The position numbers were made by a program, and so were the translations under genes. The notes beneath the pieces were generated by a model. It searched no databases and had not been told where the DNA came from. It saw only the letters and a list, made by a program, of their open reading frames with translations. Below, in pieces: positions 1-6,458 of a stretch of DNA of 7,229 nucleotides. The stretch's first letter is position 1. Every line of letters begins with the position of its first letter. The stretch is taken from positions 1-7,229 of the forward strand of contig CAJTOK010000077.1 in the NCBI GenBank assembly GCA_910577825.1. Reading direction: 5' to 3'. The DNA is from an uncultured Lachnospiraceae bacterium. Lineage in GTDB: Bacteria; Bacillota; Clostridia; Lachnospirales; Lachnospiraceae.

Positions 1-27
1 TATTAATTCTTCTACATTTATATCCAT
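1..27 (-). CDS. Start of an unidentified minus-strand gene (partial, runs off the window)
   Basis: Reading leftward from position 27, an ATG opens a frame MDINVEELI that is still open at the window edge. A good ribosome binding site (AGGGGGT on the minus strand, about positions 37-43) lies 9-10 bases upstream, and a well-formed promoter lies at 50-78 on the same strand. The combination of start, ribosome binding site and promoter is what supports a real gene, since nine codons say nothing about function. It is divergent from the penicillin-binding protein gene. I do not recognise the product. Confidence 0.5.
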
Positions 28-49
28 AATAAATTACCCCCTGGCTTTT

Positions 50-78
50 ATTATGGCATAGTTCTCTATTTTTTACAA
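50..78 (-). promoter_or_regulatory. Sigma-A-type promoter for the partial minus-strand gene
   Basis: On the minus strand, TTGTAA (78-73) is separated by exactly 17 bases from CATAAT (55-50), and a TG one base before the -10 makes it an extended -10. The start point would fall near 43, giving a very short leader with the ribosome binding site almost at its 5' end. That tightness is the main reason for doubt. Confidence 0.5.
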
Positions 79-182
79 GTAAGTTAGTGCATATGGAGCG
101 TACCCCTGTGTGGAATTTCTGGCGCTGGCATGGAAAACCGTCCATCCCCACAAAAGCATATAAATAAAAATTACCAGTACCA

Positions 183-217
183 GCATTTAATAATTTAATA
201 TTTAAAAATTATAATGC
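183..217. repeat. A/T-rich imperfect inverted repeat (possible hairpin)
   Basis: The left arm starts GCATTTAATAATTTAA and the right arm ends TTAAAAATTATAATGC. They pair along most of their length with one bulged A and a small mismatch, leaving a loop of about 3 bases. The outer GCATT/AATGC pairs are the only G-C-containing part. No T-run follows directly, so it is not a standard intrinsic terminator. In such A/T-rich DNA part of the symmetry may be chance. Confidence 0.35.
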
Positions 218-276
218 CAGCAGCACAAAATTTATAAAGAAAATATGCCTTTTTATAATATTTTATGAAGTATTGT

Positions 277-361
277 CCCGGCGTTTTAAATTCTTCAAGT
301 CTTTACATAATCCCCAAAAGGCTGTATAATTAAAAAGAAATTTTAGCCCGGCAATTTTAAA
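277..361 (+). repeat. Pair of imperfect direct repeats flanking the PBP promoter
   Basis: CCCGGCGTTTTAAA at 277-290 and CCCGGCAATTTTAAA at 347-361 start exactly 70 bp apart. They differ only in G versus AA after the shared CCCGGC. One copy lies upstream of the -35 and the other just after the predicted transcription start, an arrangement seen for paired regulator sites. No regulator is identified, so the role is inference. Confidence 0.35.
302..330 (+). promoter_or_regulatory. Sigma-A-type promoter of the penicillin-binding protein operon
   Basis: TTTACA (302-307) and a consensus TATAAT (325-330) are separated by 17 bases. The predicted start near 337 gives a leader of about 40 bases that ends in a strong GGAGGA ribosome binding site (368-373), 5 bases before the ATG at 379. 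No other promoter is obvious before the downstream 149-residue gene, so it probably drives both. Confidence 0.7.
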
Positions 362-378
362 ACTTATGGAGGAAAATT

Positions 379-3168
379 ATGGATGTAATTAAAAAGGCTG
401 TAAGGGGAGCAGGGTATCTGGTACATGTTATAACAGGCACTGCCTGCAGCTATTTGGGGGTTTTATGCAATATAGCAGGCACTGTTATGGGTATACTTGC
501 ATCTGTTCTTACAGTCTGTATTATTGCAGGCATATGTGTGTACGTCAAAGTCCTTCCTATGTTTACTGAGGCAAGAGAAGTTGTATTTGACAAGATGGCC
601 AACCTTAGTGAAGAAGACTTTATTATGAAAGAGGATACAATAGTCTATGATTCCAAAGGCAAGGTTGTGGGCTCTGTTAATGCAGGCCAGTACAAATATG
701 TGCCAATCAATGATATTTCATCATATATTTATGATGGGTACATTGCAGTTGAGGACAGGCGTTTTAAGACACATGGCGGAGTAGACGTTGTTGCAACCCT
801 GCGTGCAGGCATTGCCCTTTTAAAGAATAATATGAAGATTACACAAGGCGGAAGCACTATTACACAGCAGGTAATTAAGAACAACCTTCTTACACAGGAT
901 AAAAGCTATACAAGAAAGATAGCGGAAGTCCTGCTTGCGCCAGCAGTTGAGGCAAAGTTTACTAAAACAGAGATAATGGAGTTTTACTGCAACAGCAATT
1001 ATTATGGTTACAGGTGCTACGGGGTAGGTGCTGCCAGCAGGTACTATTTTGGCAAGGAAGCATCAGAACTTGAACCACAGGAGGCAGCGCTGCTTATAAG
1101 CCTTTCTAATAACCCGTCTGCATATGACCCTGTAATAAATCCTAAAGATTCCCTTAAAAAAAGGAACAGGGTATTAAAGACAATGTATGATGAGGGCGTA
1201 ATTAACAAGAAGGAGTATGATTCTGCTGTTAAGTCCAAAATACGTGTGAAGCAGTATACAGCAGATGGCAAGAATGAAAATTATGTAGTAAGTTATGCAA
1301 TACACTGTGCTGCCAATGCACTTATGGAGAAAGAGGACTTTAAATTCCAGTATCTTTTTAAGGATAAAAAGGACTACCAGAGTTACAGGGAAAAGTATTC
1401 AGAGGTTTATGGAAGCAAATGTGAAGATATACGTTCCGGGGGATATAAGATTTATACTTCAATAAATATGAAGAAGCAGAAAAACCTGCAGAAAGCTATA
1501 GATGAAGGGCTTGCATACAATACAGAGAAGGATTCTGACACAGGCAAATATGCACTCCAGGGGGCAGCAGTATGTATTGATAATGATACTAATTATGTTG
1601 TGGCAATAGTAGGCGGGCGTGGCAAAAAGGATGAATACAACAGGGCATACCTTTCAGCAAGGCAGTCAGGAAGTTCAATAAAACCGCTTATAGATTATAC
1701 GCCAGGTTTTGAATCAGGTGTGTATTCACCATCTACAGTGGTAAATGACCATAAGTTTGAGAACGGCCCTGATAATGCGGGTGGCAGCTATTATGGTGAT
1801 ATACGGCTCAGGGAAGCGGTTGAAAGGTCGCTTAATACAGTTGCATGGCAGGTGCTTGAAACAATTACACCTGATTACGGGCTGTCTTACCTTGAAAAGC
1901 TGCATTTCCGCAATATAAGTTATATAGACAATGATAATATGGCACTTTCACTTGGCGGGTTTACAGAGGGTGTGCGTGTTGTTGACATGGCAAAAGGTTA
2001 CTGCACCCTTGCCAATAATGGCAGCTACAGCGACAGGACATGTATTAAGAAGATAGAACGTGTATCAGATGGTACAATATATAAAAATAATAACCAGAAA
2101 ACACAGGTATTCTCCAAGGATGCCGCATGGATGATGACTGATGTTTTAAAGGGGGTCTTAAATGAACCATATGCCACAGGAAAGTCACTTAAACTTGATG
2201 GCAAACAGATATGTGCGGGCAAGACAGGCACTACTAATTCAAGTAAAGATGTATGGTTCTGTGGTTATACAAAGTATTATACAACTGTGGTATGGGCAGG
2301 ATATGATACACCAAGGGCTATGCCAGGGGCTTCAGGGGCTTCTATCCCGGGGGTAATCTGGAAAAATTATATGAATAAGATACATACAGGGCTTGAACCG
2401 CTTGATTTTGATATGCCTGCCACAATACGCATGGCAGAATATGACAGTAATGGTGATATAATTGAAGGTACAGCAGTAACACCAGAGGACAGGCGTGAAC
2501 CAGGAATGGATTATTTTTCAACAGTAATACTTGAAGAAAAGGCAGAGGACGCAAAGTTATTAAAGGATAAAGAATACCAGCAGGAAGTAAAGAAAGAACT
2601 AAAGGCATTTGAAAAGATTACTATTAAAGACCTTGCGGGTTATTATGAGTTTGAGGACAGATATATTAAAACCAGGGATATGGTTGCCAGTGTTGTTGAT
2701 GATGATGCAAGGAAAAGCTTTACAAAACGCCTGAAGAATAAATACAATTCCCTTAAAAAGGAAGTTACTGAATGGGCTAAAGTTGTAAAAGCGTATGAAA
2801 AACAGCAGGCAGAGGAAAATACACGTCTTGCAGAAGAAGCAGAACACCAGGCAGAAGCAGCAAGGAAAGATTATAAGCATAAAACTGCTGTAAATCTTGC
2901 AAGGGCAAGGATAAAGCGCCTTCATGGCCACCAGTACCAGCCTTCAGATATGGAAGAACTGATTGAGGCGGCAAAGGAAGCACTGGACGCATGTTCTGGC
3001 TATAGTGAATATAGCTCATTAAAGGCTTTGTATGACCAGTACAAAGATGAAATAAAATCACTGCCTTCATATGAGGAATATAGCCATCCTGTCCAGACTA
3101 ATACGCCAGTACCTGTACAACCAGAAGAACCAGAGGAAACAAAAGAGCCGGAAGAAACGGAATTTTAG
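379..3168 (+). CDS. Class A penicillin-binding protein (PBP1A type): bifunctional peptidoglycan glycosyltransferase / DD-transpeptidase
   Basis: This enzyme polymerises lipid II into glycan strands and cross-links their peptides on the outer face of the cytoplasmic membrane. A long hydrophobic N-terminus (about residues 11-57, after K5, K6 and R9) anchors it. The GT51 glycosyltransferase domain shows EDRRFKTHGG (catalytic Glu125), QGGSTITQQ (156-164), the RKIAE motif (179-183) and EIMEFYCN. The transpeptidase domain carries all three family motifs: SSIK with nucleophile Ser432 and Lys435, SLN (484-486) and KTGT (615-618). Both activities should therefore be intact. At 929 residues it is long because of a C-terminal extension from about 715: Lys/Glu-rich, probably helical or coiled-coil (around 795-832), ending in a Pro/Glu/Thr-rich tail (903-929). 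The start is fixed by GGAGGA 5 bases upstream. The next gene begins 43 bases after the stop and is probably cotranscribed. The family call is secure; the extension's role is unknown. Confidence 0.96.
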   Translation: MDVIKKAVRGAGYLVHVITGTACSYLGVLCNIAGTVMGILASVLTVCIIAGICVYVKVLPMFTEAREVVFDKMANLSEEDFIMKEDTIVYDSKGKVVGSVNAGQYKYVPINDISSYIYDGYIAVEDRRFKTHGGVDVVATLRAGIALLKNNMKITQGGSTITQQVIKNNLLTQDKSYTRKIAEVLLAPAVEAKFTKTEIMEFYCNSNYYGYRCYGVGAASRYYFGKEASELEPQEAALLISLSNNPSAYDPVINPKDSLKKRNRVLKTMYDEGVINKKEYDSAVKSKIRVKQYTADGKNENYVVSYAIHCAANALMEKEDFKFQYLFKDKKDYQSYREKYSEVYGSKCEDIRSGGYKIYTSINMKKQKNLQKAIDEGLAYNTEKDSDTGKYALQGAAVCIDNDTNYVVAIVGGRGKKDEYNRAYLSARQSGSSIKPLIDYTPGFESGVYSPSTVVNDHKFENGPDNAGGSYYGDIRLREAVERSLNTVAWQVLETITPDYGLSYLEKLHFRNISYIDNDNMALSLGGFTEGVRVVDMAKGYCTLANNGSYSDRTCIKKIERVSDGTIYKNNNQKTQVFSKDAAWMMTDVLKGVLNEPYATGKSLKLDGKQICAGKTGTTNSSKDVWFCGYTKYYTTVVWAGYDTPRAMPGASGASIPGVIWKNYMNKIHTGLEPLDFDMPATIRMAEYDSNGDIIEGTAVTPEDRREPGMDYFSTVILEEKAEDAKLLKDKEYQQEVKKELKAFEKITIKDLAGYYEFEDRYIKTRDMVASVVDDDARKSFTKRLKNKYNSLKKEVTEWAKVVKAYEKQQAEENTRLAEEAEHQAEAARKDYKHKTAVNLARARIKRLHGHQYQPSDMEELIEAAKEALDACSGYSEYSSLKALYDQYKDEIKSLPSYEEYSHPVQTNTPVPVQPEEPEETKEPEETEF

Positions 3169-3190
3169 GCAATGCAGGCACTGGAAAGAG

Positions 3191-3211
3191 AGAGGAGGCT
3201 GAGGCTGGGGA
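3191..3211 (+). promoter_or_regulatory. Ribosome binding region with a duplicated GAGGCT unit
   Basis: The hexamer GAGGCT occurs twice in tandem (3195-3200 and 3201-3206) just before the ATG at 3212. The first copy is part of AGGAGG (3193-3198), the better anti-16S match but 13 bases from the start. The second supplies GAGG (3201-3204) at a normal 7-base spacing. An in-frame TGA at 3200-3202 excludes an earlier start, so the ATG at 3212 is the best choice. Confidence 0.55.
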
Positions 3212-3661
3212 ATGGCTACAGGAAACCAAAAAACGCAATCTGGCAGGATGTCTCTTGAAGAAGTAATGGAATTGTATGATGGACAGGATATTCAAAGCCA
3301 GAATGAGGATAATAATATTATTATACCAGAGGAGGAGATTATACAACAAACACAGAATGGGCAGATTTATACAGAAGCACCCGTAAGACCGGAAAGAAAA
3401 CAGGCCAGGCGCAGAAAGGCAAGTTTTGCGGAAGCAAGTTCATGGTTCCAGACAATATGCTGGCTTAATATCCCGGTATTTGGTTTTTTCTATATGCTGG
3501 CACTTTTAATAAGGAGAAGGACACCAGTGCATAAGAAAAACTTTATAATTGGTTATATTATGTACAAGGCACTTGTATGGCTGCTTGCAGCAGTCCTTGT
3601 ATACTGGCTTTATAAATCAGGGCTTGACTTTATTGACGGAATGTTAAAATATATTACATAA
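3212..3661 (+). CDS. Uncharacterised protein with two predicted transmembrane helices, downstream of the PBP
   Basis: I do not recognise a named family. Residues 1-58 are hydrophilic, rich in Gln, Asn and Glu, and probably disordered. A strongly basic stretch (RPERKQARRRK, about 59-69) leads into two hydrophobic helices at about 78-100 and 111-133, joined by a short basic loop (RRRTPVHKKN). There is no signal peptide or cleavage motif, no Cys pair and no catalytic motif. With two helices the N- and C-termini should lie on the same side; the long basic N-terminus suggests the cytoplasm. It begins 43 bases after the penicillin-binding protein gene on the same strand with no promoter or terminator visible between, so cotranscription is likely and a role at the membrane with cell-wall synthesis is possible. 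That role is inferred from position only. Confidence 0.8.
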   Translation: MATGNQKTQSGRMSLEEVMELYDGQDIQSQNEDNNIIIPEEEIIQQTQNGQIYTEAPVRPERKQARRRKASFAEASSWFQTICWLNIPVFGFFYMLALLIRRRTPVHKKNFIIGYIMYKALVWLLAAVLVYWLYKSGLDFIDGMLKYIT

Positions 3662-3680
3662 ACAAAGTTTTTTTAAATTA

Positions 3681-3709
3681 TTAAGAACAGTAATCTGGCA
3701 ATTTATGCT
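3681..3709 (+). promoter_or_regulatory. Weak candidate promoter for pyruvate kinase
   Basis: TTAAGA (3681-3686) and TATGCT (3704-3709) are 17 bases apart, but each hexamer departs from consensus. The 86-bp gap before the pyruvate kinase gene contains no better pair. The gene may instead be read from the upstream operon, since no convincing terminator follows the 149-residue gene (only a T-run at 3668-3674 behind a 4-bp A/T-rich stem). Confidence 0.25.
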
Positions 3710-3735
3710 GTGGCTTTAAGCCTGCATAGGAAAGG
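3705..3735 (+). promoter_or_regulatory. Hairpin abutting the pyruvate kinase ribosome binding site
   Basis: ATGC (3705-3708) pairs with GCAT (3724-3727) and GGCT (3712-3715) with AGCC (3719-3722), leaving a TTA loop and a 3-by-1 internal loop. The stem ends directly before AGGAAAGG (3728-3735), the best ribosome binding site for the start at 3748, although its 12-base spacing is long. The pairing is visible; an effect on translation is inference. Confidence 0.35.
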
Positions 3736-3747
3736 TATGGTTATTTT

Positions 3748-5166
3748 ATGAGAAAGACAAAAATTATTTGTACATTGGGCCCATCAACTAAAAAGGATGG
3801 TATTCTGCGTGAACTTATGTTAAATGGAATGAATACTGCAAGGATTAATTTTTCGCATGGGACAAGGGAGGGGCATTTAGAAACTATTAACGAAGTAAAA
3901 AAGATGCGTGAAGAACTGGGGCTTCCTGTTGCAATACTTCTTGATACAAGCGGGCCGGAAATAAGGCTTGGAAACTTTAAGGAAGGGAAGGCAGAGCTCC
4001 ATGAAGGCGGGCTTTTTACACTTACATCAAGGGAAGTGGAAGGGACAGGAAGTGAGGCATCCATAACATACAAAGGGCTGCCAGGTGATGTAGGGAAAGG
4101 TACAATTATCCTTATTGATGACGGGCTTATAAAGATGGAGGCTGAAGAAGTTACAGATACAGATATTACATGCCGTATACTTAACGGAGGCACTGTATCA
4201 GACCACAAGGGCATAAATGTGCCTAATGTAAATATCAGTATGCCGTATATCAGTGAAAAGGACAGGCTTGATATAATATTTGGCATTGAAAATGATGTTG
4301 ACTATATTGCGGCATCATTTGTAAGAAGTGCAGATGATATCCTCCAGATAAGGAAGATTTTTGAAGAAAAGAATTGTACTAATATTAAGATTATTTCTAA
4401 AATTGAAAACAGGCAGGGTGTTGACAATATAGATGAAATTCTTGAGGTTTCTGACGGGATAATGATTGCAAGGGGTGATATGGGTGTGGAAATACCGCTC
4501 CAGGAAGTCCCTGTAATACAGAAAAAGATTATCCATAAAGTTTATAATGCAGATAAAATAGTAATTACTGCTACACAGATGCTTGAATCCATGATGAAGA
4601 ACCCAAGGCCTACAAGGGCAGAAGCAACAGATGTTGCCAATGCAATATATGATGGTACAAGTTCCATAATGCTTTCAGGTGAAACTGCTGCAGGGAACTA
4701 TCCTGTGGAAGCATTAAAAACAATGGTTGATATAGCAGAGTGTGCAGAAGAAGATATTGATTATAATAAAAGGTTTAAAATACTTGCCAAAATGGATAAA
4801 CCTGATGTGACAGATGCAATATCACATGCAACATGTATGACTGCAATAGATATTGCTGCTGCGGCAATAATTACCATTACAAAATCCGGCGGCACGGCAA
4901 GGATGATTTCAAGATACCGTCCATATTCACCAATAATAGGCTGTACACCTTCAAAAAAGACATACTACCAGATGAGCCTGTCATGGGGCATAATGCCTGT
5001 TATGATTAAAGAAGAAACAGATACAGAGGAATTATTCCAGAACTCCATAAAAGCAGCACAGGAGAACGGTTATATAGAAAAAGGCGGCCTTGCAGTAATA
5101 ACGGCAGGTGTACCGCTTGGCATATCGGGGACAACTAATATAATAAGGGTAATGGCTGCAGAATAA
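3748..5166 (+). CDS. pyk: Pyruvate kinase
   Basis: It catalyses the last step of glycolysis in the cytoplasm, transferring phosphate from phosphoenolpyruvate to ADP to give pyruvate and ATP. The N-terminus RKTKIICTLGPS and ARINFSHG (31-38) are typical. The family signature IKIISKIENRQGV carries catalytic Lys218 and metal ligand Glu220; the second ligand Asp244 is in ARGDMG, and Thr276 is in TATQML. NPRPTRAEATDVANAI and MLSGETAAGNYP follow. Glu71 in the GPEIR motif corresponds to the glutamate that marks potassium-dependent enzymes, and Asn34, Ser36, Asp66 and Thr67 match the potassium ligands of muscle pyruvate kinase, so potassium dependence is predicted. One oddity is DTSGPEIR, where most homologues have DTKGPEIR (Ser68). 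At 472 residues it is a standard A/B/C-domain enzyme without the extra C-terminal PEP-utiliser-like domain of Bacillus enzymes. The stop lies 6 bp from the convergent recombinase gene. Confidence 0.97.
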   Translation: MRKTKIICTLGPSTKKDGILRELMLNGMNTARINFSHGTREGHLETINEVKKMREELGLPVAILLDTSGPEIRLGNFKEGKAELHEGGLFTLTSREVEGTGSEASITYKGLPGDVGKGTIILIDDGLIKMEAEEVTDTDITCRILNGGTVSDHKGINVPNVNISMPYISEKDRLDIIFGIENDVDYIAASFVRSADDILQIRKIFEEKNCTNIKIISKIENRQGVDNIDEILEVSDGIMIARGDMGVEIPLQEVPVIQKKIIHKVYNADKIVITATQMLESMMKNPRPTRAEATDVANAIYDGTSSIMLSGETAAGNYPVEALKTMVDIAECAEEDIDYNKRFKILAKMDKPDVTDAISHATCMTAIDIAAAAIITITKSGGTARMISRYRPYSPIIGCTPSKKTYYQMSLSWGIMPVMIKEETDTEELFQNSIKAAQENGYIEKGGLAVITAGVPLGISGTTNIIRVMAAE

Positions 5167-5172
5167 TTTGTC

Positions 5173-6378
5173 CTATAAACAGTGGAAGTTCCAGTAAATA
5201 TCAATACTGCTGCTGCCTATTTCAATTTTTTTAATAAAATTATGCAGAAGGAGTTCTTTATAGGATGGATTACAGGAACTGCTATATAACAGGGGGTTAA
5301 TTATGGCATCCTGTCCTTTGGCGGGGCAGCTTTGCTTTAAAAATTCATTATTTATTTTTTCCAGGCAGATTGCAAAAAGAGTATCTGTCTGGATTTTTTT
5401 AAGTTCACCAGGACGGCAGTGGCAGCAGCACAGAAAATCTTTCTGCCTCCTGCCGGCACATAATGCCTTATGGCAGGTTTTGCATTTAGTTATTCCATGG
5501 AAAATATGCCGCCTGCCCTTCCGGGAGCTTTTAGGCATTTTATGGTTTACACTGTCATATAATCCGCCAGATATAATTGCATCATGTTTCCCGGTTCCAA
5601 TTTTCCAGCATTCTTTAGGAAGCCTTCTGCCAGATTCATATTTATGCCATACATGCCGCCCTGTATAAAACGGGTTATTAATTATAGTCCATATATAGGA
5701 GGCATCCCATTCCAGGCACTTCCTCCCGGCAAAATACCCCCCTTTATTTAGTATATCTGCAATTTCACGGCAGTTAAGCCCTTCTGAAGCAAGGGTAAAA
5801 ATCCTGTATACTATTGCTGCCTCCTCTTTATTTATAATAACTGGCGCATTATCTTTGCCAGAAACCTTAATATACCCAAAAGGCACATTGGCGGCACAGT
5901 AACTGCCAGCCTCATTTTTCGCCGCCAGTACGCTTTTTACCTTATGGGAGATATCCATACAATAATATTCATTAAAAAGGCTCTTAAAAGAAGATGCAAT
6001 GTCCAGGCCATTGCTGGCACTGTCATAACAGTCTGTTACAGAAATAAACCTTATGCCATATACAGGAAAAACCTGTTCAAGAAACTCAGACATTAAAATG
6101 TGTTCCCTGCTAAAACGTGAAAAATCCTTAACAAATATAATGCCAATCCTACCAAGTACAGCCTTTGCAAGCATTTTCCGGAAAGCCGGGCGTCTGCTGC
6201 TTCTGCCGCTGTACCCGTCATCAATAAAGACCTGTACCATATTATCTTTTATGCCAGGGATTAAAGCAGAAGCAGCATCACGGAGTATGCCAAGCTGGCT
6301 GTTAATGCTGTTGCTTACAGACTGGCTGCGTTTGTCTGGCCTTGAAATACGTGCATAAAAAGCAATGTTATTATACAT
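5173..6378 (-). CDS. Serine recombinase (resolvase/invertase N-terminus, recombinase domain, zinc ribbon)
   Basis: A site-specific DNA recombinase that should cut and rejoin DNA through a 5'-phosphoserine link. The catalytic domain shows YARIS (Arg10, nucleophile Ser12), DDGYSGRSSRRPAF (53-66) and VKDFSRFSRE (83-92) with active-site Arg88 and Arg91, all intact. A recombinase domain follows at about 160-285 (VPFGYI, then WDASYIWTIINNPFYTG), then a Cys-rich zinc-ribbon-like segment (Cys299, Cys302, Cys307, Cys317-319, Cys321) and a C-terminus ending KKIEIGSSSIDIYWNF, like the final strand of Tn4451/TnpX-type proteins. At 401 residues it is short for the large serine recombinases, mainly because little coiled-coil region follows the ribbon. 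The start has AAGGAA on the minus strand (6392-6387), 8 bases upstream. No excisionase, relaxase or phage gene is nearby, so whether it moves an element, inverts a segment or is a domesticated remnant cannot be told. Confidence 0.93.
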   Translation of the reverse strand: MYNNIAFYARISRPDKRSQSVSNSINSQLGILRDAASALIPGIKDNMVQVFIDDGYSGRSSRRPAFRKMLAKAVLGRIGIIFVKDFSRFSREHILMSEFLEQVFPVYGIRFISVTDCYDSASNGLDIASSFKSLFNEYYCMDISHKVKSVLAAKNEAGSYCAANVPFGYIKVSGKDNAPVIINKEEAAIVYRIFTLASEGLNCREIADILNKGGYFAGRKCLEWDASYIWTIINNPFYTGRHVWHKYESGRRLPKECWKIGTGKHDAIISGGLYDSVNHKMPKSSRKGRRHIFHGITKCKTCHKALCAGRRQKDFLCCCHCRPGELKKIQTDTLFAICLEKINNEFLKQSCPAKGQDAIINPLLYSSSCNPSYKELLLHNFIKKIEIGSSSIDIYWNFHCL

Positions 6379-6384
6379 ATGTAT
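6373..6384. repeat. Perfect 12-bp palindrome at the recombinase start codon
   Basis: ATACATATGTAT reads the same on both strands and contains the recombinase ATG (6378-6376, minus). Protein bound here could block translation-proximal transcription of the recombinase, as in autoregulation. The palindrome is made mostly of A and T and could be chance. Confidence 0.35.
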
Positions 6385-6429
6385 GTTTCCTTAAAATCAG
6401 TCTGTGGATATATAAATATGCTGTTTCCA

Positions 6430-6458
6430 TTGAAAAAATACTCTGGGCAGGCTATAAT
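6430..6458 (+). promoter_or_regulatory. Strong sigma-A promoter of the DUF4317-like gene
   Basis: TTGAAA (6430-6435) and a consensus TATAAT (6453-6458) are separated by exactly 17 bases. The start would lie near 6465, giving a leader of about 45 bases. This placement also shows that translation does not begin at the upstream in-frame ATG at 6379, which lies before the promoter. Confidence 0.75.

Larger units (their letters stand above)
28..378. other. Divergent intergenic region, 351 bp
   Basis: No convincing gene lies here. From left to right it holds the ribosome binding site and promoter of the leftward gene (37-78), a GC-rich island at 91-150 (33 of 60 bases are G or C, against 16 of 80 in 161-240), an A/T-rich imperfect inverted repeat (183-217), a weak possible promoter (TTTATA at 231-236, 17 bases, TATAAT at 254-259), and the main promoter of the penicillin-binding protein gene (302-330) flanked by two copies of a CCCGGC-TTTTAAA element. 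The length and complexity suggest regulation of one or both divergent genes; that is inference. Confidence 0.6.

Noticed and set aside
93..167. 24-codon Trp-rich frame as a leader peptide
   Set aside because: No ribosome binding site precedes it, no promoter is evident for it, and no trp gene or attenuator follows. It is kept only as part of the GC-rich island observation.
3662..3680. Terminator after the 149-residue gene
   Set aside because: The T-run at 3668-3674 follows only a 4-bp AAAC/GTTT stem, too weak to call an intrinsic terminator.
3741..4286. 181-codon minus-strand open frame
   Set aside because: It lies entirely opposite conserved pyruvate kinase sequence and its translation is Ser/Pro-rich low-information sequence, as expected for a shadow frame.
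5192..5231. Terminator for pyruvate kinase (CAGTA/TACTG stem, T-run near 5226)
   Set aside because: The stem has 5 bp with an 8-base loop and the T-run lies about 16 bases beyond it, so the two are not a terminator unit.
5303..5668. 121-codon plus-strand open frame opposite the recombinase
   Set aside because: The minus-strand recombinase has clear family motifs throughout this stretch; the plus-strand product resembles nothing.
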